DNA of 64,000 nt from positions 7,842,339-7,906,338 of the forward strand of contig NC_087379.1 in the NCBI RefSeq assembly GCF_963675165.1, read 5' to 3'. The stretch comes from Halichondria panicea (Eukaryota > Porifera > Demospongiae > Suberitida > Halichondriidae). The translations under genes were made by a program, and so were the position numbers. Shown in pieces: positions 11,666 through 21,318 of this stretch (within the stretch, counting starts at the first letter, position 1; each line of letters begins with the position of its first letter). The notes below the pieces were generated by a model, which had not been told where the DNA came from, searched no databases, and saw only the letters and a program-made list of their open reading frames with translations.

Positions 11666-14126
11666 ATGAACATACACAAAGCTGTCAGGGATGGTGACTT
11701 GAGTGCTTTACAAGATGCCATCAAGAGGGGAGAGGATGTCAACAGTGTGGATAGGGTAAGCTGGTTTGTGGGTATGTAGAGCTGAAGCTGTGAAAGTCTG
11801 TTTTTGCTAGCTGACATGCTAGAATTTACAATCTCTCTTGATTCCATGCTTTAGTCTTGTCTGCAATGTCTACCTCTCAAGGTCGTCGGTCACCATACAG
11901 TCTTTTTTAGGTTATATAAATATTAATATTATCAGTAATGAGGGAGCAAACCACTTCAGAACCATACTGTGGTGATATACAGAGACGAAAGATCAAATCG
12001 TACAGTTGGTCCACTGCATACTGAATGATTGCACTCAACACTAGAATAGCTGTGCGCTTAAGCGCCACCATAATATTTTGAGGTTATAAAAGTTGATTTG
12101 GGCGCTGTAAACTACGCTCACTGCACACTCAGTTTAGGGCAAATGGTAAATTCCAAAAATAAGTGTAACTATGATCTATCACACAGATGTGTTGTCAAAA
12201 GTTATTATTATGCTCTCACTCTTGTAGGTTGGGCGTACTCCACTCATGGAGGCAGCCAGGGGAGGTCACACAGACAGTGTTAGAGAGCTGCTCTCCTCAG
12301 GAGCCGTGGTGGACCTGGCTGACAAGGTGAGTATCTGATACTAAACTGATGGTCTATAGGAGTTATAATTATACATGGACATTGCCTTAAAATCACCTCT
12401 ATGCTGAATAATTGTTGACAAGCATTCCATGGAATTGATTGGGTTGACTATTATTTTGGTTTGTGCTACCGTCACTCAACTACGAGCTAACTTGCTGAAA
12501 GGTTAGAGTTAGTGTTATGTACTTTTGTGTGTGTGGATGGATGACGTCAGATGCAACCACTCTATTATAGTAAATATTGCCAATCCTTACTTTATTTGTA
12601 ATTACAGCACCAACTCTGACTGAATTCCATTATTTAAGTCCTCCAATGGTTGCTGTAATTAAAAGACGTAATTATTTGTGATGTCAGGCTCAAGGCAGTC
12701 GGCTTTTCTTTTATTATGCACATGCATTTGATTTGTAGAGCTGCTGTAAAATACAGAGACGAAAAATCAAACCGTACAGTTGGTCCACTGCATACTGAAA
12801 GATTGCACTCAACACTAGAATAGCTGTGCGCTTAAGCGCCACCATAATATTTTTGAGGTTATAAAAGTTGATTTAGGCGCTGTAAACTACGCTCACTGCA
12901 CACTCAGTTTGGGGCAAATGGTAAATTCCAAAAATAAGTGTAACTATGATCTATCACACAGATGTGTTGTCAAAAGTTATTATTATGCTCTCACTCTTGT
13001 AGAATGGGTGGACTCCACTCATGTGGGCAGCCTTGGGAGGTCACACTGACTGTATTAAAGAGCTGCTCTCCTCAGGAGCCGTGGTGGACCTGGCTAGCAA
13101 GGTGAGTATCTGATTGTGTTTATAGGCAGCATGTTTGTGACCATTAATTTTCATCATTTGGCAAATGAAATATTTGCGCATGTACTTACAATTATGCACA
13201 TTGCCTGTATTTTAATTGTTACGTTTTGCTTATAATTTTACGCTTATCTTGCTTATTTGTGTCTAAGTTGACAAACTGGGCTGCATACGTTTTCGTGGAT
13301 ATGTTGTACACAAATGAATAATTATGATACGTACGTAGCACTTAAAAGGTTGTACAGTTTAATAACATAGCTGGATAGTTGCATTTTTGCTCTTTGCCAA
13401 TCCCTTTCCTTTACTTTATTTATGGTCTATCGCACAGATGTGTTCTCAAAAGTTACTGTATGCTCTCACTCTTGTAGGGTGTCTGATTTGCTAAATTTTC
13501 TGTGACGTGCATACGTATATATACATGCAGTTGTAGGTGTACTGTACATCATTGTTAAGTACATGTACTGACAATCACATGCATGACTGTACATTTCCTT
13601 AGTGCTTTAAACTGATGTCCCAGTCATTTGTACCTTAACAGATATCCCCAACCTCTTAATATGCAATTACCGTTGCCAGTATTGCTCTGTCAGCAAATTA
13701 CATGTAATACGCATTAGACCACTTTACCTCTTACAATGTACGTCTCATCCCTTCATATGATCATCATCACAGCGTGGAAAGACTGCTCTGATGAAGGCCA
13801 AGAGATCAAAATACTCTAACCCTTCAATAATAAAGCTGCTGGAGGAAGCTGCTGAATCACATGTGAGTCCATACCTCAATAATGCACACACTGATCACGA
13901 GTGTTTTAGTTTACATAATTATGTACATGTTCATCAATGAAATAATGGCATCGTTTTCTTTTCGTTTACTTTGCCGATTTTTGATTATTTTCACTGATGA
14001 GCTCGTACTTTTCTTTGATACAGTAATACTGTCAGTGATGTAATTTAGTGGTCTTAACTGTATTACAGTTCCAATATTACACACACCCAAACAACATGAA
14101 TACCATTACATGTTCCTCCTCCCCCC

Positions 14127-14159
<33 letters not shown>

Positions 14160-14163
14160 CACA

Positions 14164-14199
<36 letters not shown>

Positions 14200-17100
14200 C
14201 ACGTCCGCAGTCTGTTCCAGTCCTCCCCAGGAACTGGACTGTTGTAACCGACACAGAAACGTGAGTGGCTATTGCACAGTTGAGTCACTAGCTTTATGAA
14301 TGTGAGTCAAAATAGGAAGAAGCCAGTCTACCAGAACAAGGCAGCAGGGGAAACCGTCTCAACACCACCTGGATGTAAGTGTGTGCTTGTGCTGTATCCA
14401 GCACATGATTCTGTGTGTTTACCTCCTGTGTAGATCCCCTGCACCAAACCTCCGCACACCCTGATGTCACTTTTTACGACAAGCCTCAAGAGAAGGAGTT
14501 CACCTCCAGTGGTGGTTATGCTGACTTTGATAATGGAGTTCACGTGACTGTTCCAGCTAATGCTGTCCCAGCAGGGACCTCTGTGGGCATTAAAGTCCAA
14601 CCCAGCCTTGCCTCCAAAGAGGTATTTGTGATGCCTGAGGGCATTCAGTCTGCCAGTCCGTCCTACTTGATCTCTGGTGAAGGTCTAAACGGAGAGGTGA
14701 CCCTGGGCATGGAGCATCATGTACGAGTGTCCACCCAACAAGAAGCTGATGACCTCCTCTTTCTCCAAGCTGACTCGTTTCCCAAGAGATCTGGTTCTCA
14801 TAGTGTCTATGAGTACCAGGTATCAGAGGGAAGGTCAAAGTTCACTCCTGGAGGGAACACTGGGAGACTGACGCTGGGCACACGACTGAAGAACTTCTTT
14901 AAAATTGGTCAGAGAAGGAAAAAAGGTGAGTATTTGGAAATGTGAATGACTTCCATTTCAACAACAACATGTACAGGCAAAGCTGGCAATGACCTCTACA
15001 CTGTCAGAGTCTACCGGTCTCCTCCACGCACAACTAGGGACAGGATAGCCATCATTGTAGCCAGTCTCTCTGGGAGCTTCTACGCTAAGGTATGGACTAT
15101 ATAGATTGTACATCATAGATCTAGTGTGTATTATCTTCTCATGGCTGTAATGATATTCTAGTTGATGGATGAAGAGGTCATCCCACGAGACTATCCCAAT
15201 GTGTCGAGAGAAGCGGCTGACAGGACAATTCAAGGATCACTGACGTTTGTTGATATGTGTGCCACTCTCAACATTCCCCCAGTGCTGGGATGGTCTGTGG
15301 AACCAGACAAGGAATTGGTAAAATATGAAACTGGACACACTCTTAAAATCACATTATCTTCATTTATCAGATCTCGCGTAGTGAAGTGGATCAGCCTTTG
15401 ATGGAGAAGTTCAGACCTGAGGATCTCCACGACTACCCTCCCAGGATAATCTGCAGGTTCTTCCCTGAGAAGAATGCTCCCAAGAGAACCACCTGTACCA
15501 TCTCCTTGTCTGGACTACTGCCACAGGTCAAAGTTCACCTATCATTGAAAATACTCACCCCCAAAGTTGCTGTGGATACTACTAAACTACAGGTATTCAC
15601 GTTTGTATAGTGTAGCCTCTTGAAATGGTGTAGTGGGTACCTTTGGCAAACTAAATTTGGTTTACCCCTTTAAATATAAAGGCCTTTTTGTTAAATCAAC
15701 TTGCACATGTATAAGTTAATTAATGCACACACAGTTTTTGTTTACAATGTACATTGTAGTTAAGTCTCATTCCAACTTGTTTAGGAGGCCACTGATGAGT
15801 TGAGAAGGTCTGCCCTGGCAGTAAGTGACACACAACTTGGCTCTACTGTGAAGAGTGTAGTGTCTCTGATGGAGAGAATGACTACAGTTCTGAGGTACCA
15901 CTCAATTGTCTAGTGGAAGTCTGATTATCACTTTTTTCTTCTAAAGGTCATCTTCTCTGAGTGAGCTGACAGCCCACACTGACTCCATACGGACAGAGAT
16001 AGCGTCTGTCCTTGTAGTGACCAGGAGGGTTGTGGAAGAGTGCACAGTACAGAGCATCAGTGAAAACATGGGAGCCAGTCTCTCTAAGATAGAGATTTTA
16101 TCTCACCAGCTTTGTCATGTGGCCAAGGTTAAAATCAGATACTGTCTAGGTGAGAACGTGTGTTTATGATATCAAGTGTTAGCTCTCATTCTCGTAGGTA
16201 CAGACCAGTCAGAGGAGACAGCTGCTCTTGTTGACCTGGTGGAGAATGGAGCTAATCTGTTGAGAGCTGTGGACTGTCTACTCAGGGACATCCACACACT
16301 CAGTGGAGTCAGTGGTGAGTGTACATTGTCAGCTGTGTATTGAGTATTAAAGGTACCTACCTATTATGTGCACATTGTTAATCCTCCATTGTTCAATACC
16401 ACATTCCCTATTCTTGTGTACCGTATAAGCTCTATTTAAGGCGCCACATTAAAATAATTACGTTGGTAAAGGTGGCTCTATTAGGAGGTCGGTTTCGAGG
16501 CTGGATAGCACGTCTTTAGAGGGGTACGTTCTAATTAGAGGTAAAACAGCTTTGCAAAATGGATTGTGAATGTAGAACTCCTGCAGCAGTTTTTTTGGTC
16601 TTCCAACAAGCCTGTGCATAGGTTGCACACGTTAAAGAGGTACTGTGGTTCGTTTTGGCTTGAGGGCTGTCCAGATGTGGAAGAAAGAATTCAGTGTGAT
16701 CTGTTTGCTCATTTTATCTCTAATTACCGCGCACGTTGAAAATAATTACTCACACATGTGGAGCTCATTTAGAGTTTCAAAAATTACTTTGGAGGCTTCA
16801 TGGCGCATCTTTAGAGGGGCTCCTTAAAAAGAGCTTATACGGTATACTGTAAGCCGTGTACTGAGTCTGTTAGTCTGTTAGTCTCATTTCTTGTACATTG
16901 TGTAATTGTACGTGTGCCATAATCCTTTCCACTTCCTCCTATTGTGTACTACCAGCCATATACAGTGTATTGTACATGTACTGAGTCTATTTGTTCACAT
17001 TACATGTACTTAGGTCTCCAGTGTGTGGGCGTATCATGCTCTAACTATTTCCTCTCTCCTGCAGGTAACGCTGGCTACAGTGTGCTGGTGAGCTGCAGTG

Positions 17101-17360
17101 AGAAGATAGTCCAGTCACTCTCTGAGGAACCGAAGGCCTTGGCCCTCCACCTCCTGTCAGCTGGGCTCATCACTGATCGTGTGTTGCAAAAGACTAACCA
17201 GCTAAACGAGATCAAAGCTGACAAAGCCACCAGACTGTACACTGCCTTATTGGATGTGGTCAAACACCACCCCCACAAGTACCGCGACTTTGTATCCACT
17301 CTCAGACTCAACCCACTACACACTGACTTGGTCACACTATTAGATAGCAAGTACACGTAG
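11666..17360 (+). CDS. Gene B: ankyrin-ZU5-helical-CARD protein
   Basis: Predicted cytoplasmic adaptor with ankyrin repeats, a ZU5-like domain and a terminal CARD-like domain. Exons: 11666-11755 (MNIHKAVRDGDL start), 12228-12326, 13003-13101, 13773-13862 (ankyrin), 14199-14260, 14316-14374, 14434-14925 (ZU5-like), 14977-15089, 15162-15317, 15371-15592, 15785-15894, 15947-16149, 16198-16314 (helical), 17065-17360 (CARD-like). Every junction is phase-consistent. It has only two full 33-residue ankyrin repeats between the N-cap and the terminal ankyrin exon, and no death-domain exon, unlike gene A. The 3' half is nearly identical to gene C. Exon 14199 follows directly on a (CA)n tract that forms its acceptor. 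The CARD call rests on the pattern LHLLSAGLIT plus a KATRLYTAL helix and is fairly firm as a death-fold. Confidence 0.82.
12542..12549. promoter_or_regulatory. Consensus CRE palindrome TGACGTCA in an ankyrin intron
   Basis: The same octamer recurs in homologous introns at 2291-2298, 34458-34465, 35244-35251, 36030-36037, 36816-36823, 58348-58355 and 61324-61331. CREB/ATF proteins bind this sequence in animals. It is carried along with the repeated ankyrin intron, so copy number alone does not prove function. Confidence 0.35.
16419..16844. mobile_element. MITE in gene B, absent from gene C
   Basis: Terminal inverted repeats read TACCGTATAAGCTCTATTTA at the left and, on the other strand, TACCGTATAAGCTCTTTTTA at the right. 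The homologous intron of gene C (near 40636) lacks the whole element while the flanks still align. The right half of the same family lies downstream of both Dishevelled genes. Confidence 0.82.
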
Positions 17361-17985
17361 TTTGTCCGCACGTATATACACATAATTATTTTTTGTCTTT
17401 TTGTTTATTATCCTTGATTTAATTTTGTCTGAGTCTTGAATTTTTATACTGAATTACATTCTTAACACAAAATTATATAAACTCTGCAGCAGATATTGCA
17501 TGCATGGATGCCTAAAATTGTAGCCTCGATTCCAGGCCGTTATCAAAAAAGTCCTGGGATCTAATGCTTTACATGACTGCATTAATTGTCATTTGGGATA
17601 CTAAGCGTTGAAAACATTTCGTAGATCAGTCCATTTCAGTTGTAGCTCTTTCATAGCTCTATTGATGCATTTTATGAATATATACCCAGTAATTATGCAC
17701 CACCTGCAGCTTAATTGTACATTGTACATGTACAGCTCAGAATAATGATGTAATCTTGAGCCACCTCCTATAGCGTTTATAACAAAGCAATTGATTTCAC
17801 CCCCTAGCTAGCGTTTATAACACAAATAAACAGTAATTGAAATAAGATACAGCACGAAGTATCTTAATTAATTGACACGACACACACACATATATACATG
17901 ACAGATAGAATGAATTTATAATAGTCTGGTAGTAGCAGTAACTATTTAGTTTGTTCAGTAGGTTGTGAGGTGTAGCCATTAGGTA
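17361..17985. other. Convergent 3' spacer between gene B and the SIX6OS1-like gene
   Basis: AT-rich sequence of about 620 bp between two convergent stops. It contains a decayed inverted motif related to the hairpin at 29751 (GTAGCCTCGATTCCAGGCC near 17521). No gene was seen. It is duplicated at 41157-41807 with several small indels. Confidence 0.5.
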
Positions 17986-20764
17986 TCAGAAGAAGGAGAA
18001 TGATGACTCACCACTGGCTGTCTCATCTCCCCCGAATAGGAAACAGAAATCTGTGTCTGCGTGTGTGTGAGGAGGTAGATGGAGTCATCGAAAACAAGCT
18101 TTAATTTATGTAATTTTATAGCCAACGCTTTTTGAAAACAGAAGATTTGGGCCCGAAAGTAATCGCTGACCTAAGTACACCATATTGTAGCACTACCAAA
18201 CAGCTACTAAATGCGATTTGAAATTGAACGTTCCCAACACAAATTATGGGCTTGTATGGCAAAGAGCAACACAAATTGCTACTACTATACACAGCACACA
18301 CCGTAAGAAGCAACATTTCTATTATACAGCATACTAAAAGTAGCCCCATGCAAATGCAAATGAGTTTACCTGTGGCTCCAGTGGTTGTCTTGCTGACGTC
18401 AGGTGTCTCATCTTGTGAGAACAAGTTGAATCCTCCTCCATCATCATGAGCAGACTCTGAGCCTAACCCAGCAAACATGTCTCCAGTAGCACTCGTGTCT
18501 GTACAATGAGTGCATTGTCAATAAAGACATGGATAGTCAAATACCTGGCTGATTCCCTAGTCCAGATAGAGAGCCGTCCATTCCATAAAACAATCCATTG
18601 TCATCTTCTCCAGTAAACTGCAAGTGTGTGAGTAGGTGTGCATGAAGGCTACATTACTGCAATCATTGTATGCAACTATATATAAAATGGGAGAGAGTGA
18701 GAAGAAAAGAGGCCTGAGGCAGTGGGGGATAATGGGAAAAACGAAAGAGTGGGGGACATAATTATACAGGGAAAGAAAAAGAACAAAACACAAATGAAAT
18801 GCACGCAGTGAGCATCATACTGACATACCTCAAGTTGTTGCTGATCATTCACAGAGCTCTCCTGATAGTGTCCAGTCTGCCCAAAGTCACCAGCATAGTC
18901 TGTACACTCCTGACCACTGTCACTGGTGAACAGAGTAGCAAATGATGTACTCTCCTGAGAAATATTGCTTAACTCAAAACCACTCGGCTCCTGCTGCAAT
19001 GTTTGATTATCCATTTCAGCCACAGAATCTTGAATTTCAATGCCTACAATATTTGTTGCTTTTGATAGAGACGATGGTTGCATGGGAGCTTGGTTATGAC
19101 CAGCTTGTGGTACAGTGGTAGTTGGTGTCTGCACTGCTGACAAGGACTGGCTTGTCGCTAAGGTTGATACAGTAGGCCTAATATTCGGTGTACTAAGAGT
19201 CACTTGAGGTGTTGACCTGGCAGTGGGTGGAGTGAACGATAGCAACCTTGGCCTCTGTTGTATTGGCGTGTGCAATAGAGGTATGCACGGTCTAGGAGGT
19301 GTGCTAATGGCCAGGGTGGGGATCTGGAAGTTTGAGCGAGGTCGATTAGTAGGTACTTTGAACACAGGTGATTGAAATGCTCCGGGGGATTGTGATATGG
19401 AGGCCCTGATAGCGGGTACACGTGAGGGCATGGTTAGTTTAGGGATCTCAAGTTGGTAGCGTGCTCGTGATGGAGTGCTTTGTTTCGGTGGTACTGTCAA
19501 TGGTAGGATTGTTGGTGGGAGTATTCCAGGAGTACGTGGGCGTTGGGGTGTGTGGGTTGATTGAGTAACGATAGTTACAAATGTAGATTCCTCAGTGTCC
19601 ATACGATTATCCTGTACGTAAATAATAATCATAGCAAAAGATAAAATTAATTATTACCTGAACTACTTTATTCTGACTGTCTCGTTTCTCTTTTTCTTGT
19701 TGTTTTTTCATCTCTTCAGCTTTGATCTTCTCACGTAGGACCTCAATATCTTTCTCTAGTAGAGTAGCTTGCTGAGGGTTGCCTGTCGTCATTTCCTGCC
19801 TCACTTTAGTTGTCTCCACATGAAGCTCAGCCCTGTCAAAGATAGTAATACAATAATGTCCATAGCAAAGACAACCTACATTTTGAGAACAAATGCGACC
19901 AGGGAAATTCTCTCTCCTATGGAAACAAGATACAGTAATATCAATAAATAGTACATATACAATGCATGCATATATAAGTACCTTTTTGCTTTAGAGCAAA
20001 GATAGCTTCTTTTGTTTGGTTGATGTTCGTTTCCAGAGTTGAATCTACAGAGAGGCAAGTGATAAGTAGCAATAAACGGATTGTCAATACTCTCACTCTC
20101 TTGGCAAAAATTGTTCAGCTGTGTCTCAGTTGCCTGCATGCCTTGAGCTTTCTCTGTGCTGTTGTACTGTACTCTGTATCTCTCCCAGACACTCTCATAC
20201 TTGGACAAGGATTCATTTTGCTCCCATCTGAAAAATGCAGTCTCATAATTATTAATTAATGCAACTTGTGTGTACTTCTCTGACTCCACTTCTTTCTGTG
20301 TTGTGAGTAGTTTCCCCTTCAGTGCATCCTCGTGATCAGCAAGGACAATAGCAGTGCGTTTCAAACTTTGGTGGATTAATTTTAATGTTGATACAGCAAT
20401 GGAAGTCACTACCTTTCACAGTTGTCTCTGTTGATGAGGAATTGCTTGTGGAGTTGTTTTGCATGCTCGTCCAAATCACTGATTGTTTTCTGAAACTGGA
20501 GTATCTGCTTCTGCTTTTCTTTGAGTTGAAACTGGCAGGCTAAATAAAACTCAGAATAATTATTTTATACGACAATTTACAATCAGTTTACATTGTGCTC
20601 TTTCTTGCTCGGCTTTGATAGCCTTCAATTGATGGTCGTTCTCGAATTCTGCAAAACAAAGGAACGATTAATTTTAACACAATGAGCATAATGCATGTAA
20701 CAGAACCTGTATTCTTCAGTATTTGGTCGAAGCCAGAGCCAGCTTCCTGTGCAGAGGTAGCCAT
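17986..20764 (-). CDS. SIX6OS1: SIX6OS1-like synaptonemal complex protein, copy 1
   Basis: Candidate homolog of SIX6OS1 (C14orf39), a meiosis-specific central-element protein of the synaptonemal complex. The start ATG is at 20764-20762 (MATSAQEAGS). Coiled-coil exons follow at 20707-20764, 20592-20648 and 20413-20539, then a helix with YESVWERYRVQYNSTEKAQ. A tryptophan motif (FPWSHLFSKWAELHVET) resembles the FP-x-LTKW region of vertebrate SIX6OS1. A Lys/Glu-rich coil (near 19660-19835) precedes a long Pro/Ser/Thr-rich exon (down to about 18830). The tail has short FNLF and FCFLFGG motifs and ends FSFF-stop, like the vertebrate FTFF end. Exon phases agree at the C-terminal junctions checked. 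The gene is head-to-head with Dishevelled and convergent with gene B. The assignment rests on remembered family features, not a search. Confidence 0.65.
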
Positions 20765-20783
20765 TATTGCATTACTATGACAG

Positions 20784-20905
20784 CATCCTCTTCCGCTCCT
20801 TTGTCGCCTTCTTTGAGCTATGACAACGTCCTCTTCCGCTCCTTTGTTGCCTTCTTTGAGCTACGACAACGTCCTCTTCCGCTTCTTTGTTGCCTTCTTT
20901 GAGCT
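20784..20905. repeat. 43-bp tandem repeat with GGAA (ETS-like) cores
   Basis: There are three units, each with TCCTCTTCCGCT and GCCTTCTTTGAGCT. On the minus strand this gives repeated AGCGGAAGAGGA, an ETS-type GGAA core. The second copy of the locus (44851-44931) has only two diverged units. Confidence 0.65.
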
Positions 20906-21194
20906 TTTAATTAACCCTCATGCACAAACCGCATGCATTTATAATTACTAATTCCAACGATTCTTATAATACTAGCCAGAGAGTTGTGTAGGTCTAAAGA
21001 GAGAGTACTGAACAGCGTTGCTACTACAACACGGAGAAGGTGAAGCGGCCCGAATAAAGCCAATCGCTCTACAGAAGAAACCAGTGGCAGTGAACACAGC
21101 AGACAAGGACAAAGAGAATTATTATTGATTTTGATAGGAGGTGATTTGTCACATACGTTAATAACTAAATGCTCTCACTGGTTCACCTAGTACC

Positions 21195-21202
21195 TATATA
21201 AG
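21195..21202 (+). promoter_or_regulatory. Candidate TATA box of Dishevelled copy 1
   Basis: TATATAAG lies about 117 bp upstream of the start codon and is conserved in copy 2 at 45223-45230. Position and consensus suit a TATA box. The transcription start is not known. Confidence 0.45.
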
Positions 21203-21318
21203 CACACGCTTGATGTGTTGTGAATGACTTGCGTTACCATTCTAGTGATCCTGAAAGTGAATTTATTAATATAGCAAAACTTTCTCTCTAGCTGCTCGAT
21301 CAAAACGCCAGCCATATT

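Larger units (their letters stand above)
20765..21318. promoter_or_regulatory. Bidirectional promoter, SIX6OS1-like / Dishevelled copy 1
   Basis: The two start codons face away from each other across about 550 bp. The interval contains three tandem units of about 43 bp (20784-20905) next to the SIX6OS1-like start, a CCAAT near 21060 and a TATATAAG on the Dishevelled side. A shared regulatory region is inferred from this geometry. Confidence 0.6.

Noticed and set aside
15520-15545. AGGTCAAAGTTCA as a regulatory site in genes B and C
   Set aside because: It encodes part of the conserved PQVKVHLSL segment, so there is no reason to read it as an element.
18116-18478. 120-codon minus-strand frame with a hydrophobic middle suggesting a membrane segment
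   Set aside because: Only its first part (MFAGLGSESAHDDGGGFNLF to TTTGATG) is exon. The hydrophobic part follows a GTAAAC donor and is intron read-through.
19200-19421. Minus-strand alternative frame of 73 codons
   Set aside because: It overlaps the Pro/Ser/Thr-rich exon of the SIX6OS1-like gene in another frame. Its persistence in copy 2 reflects recent duplication.
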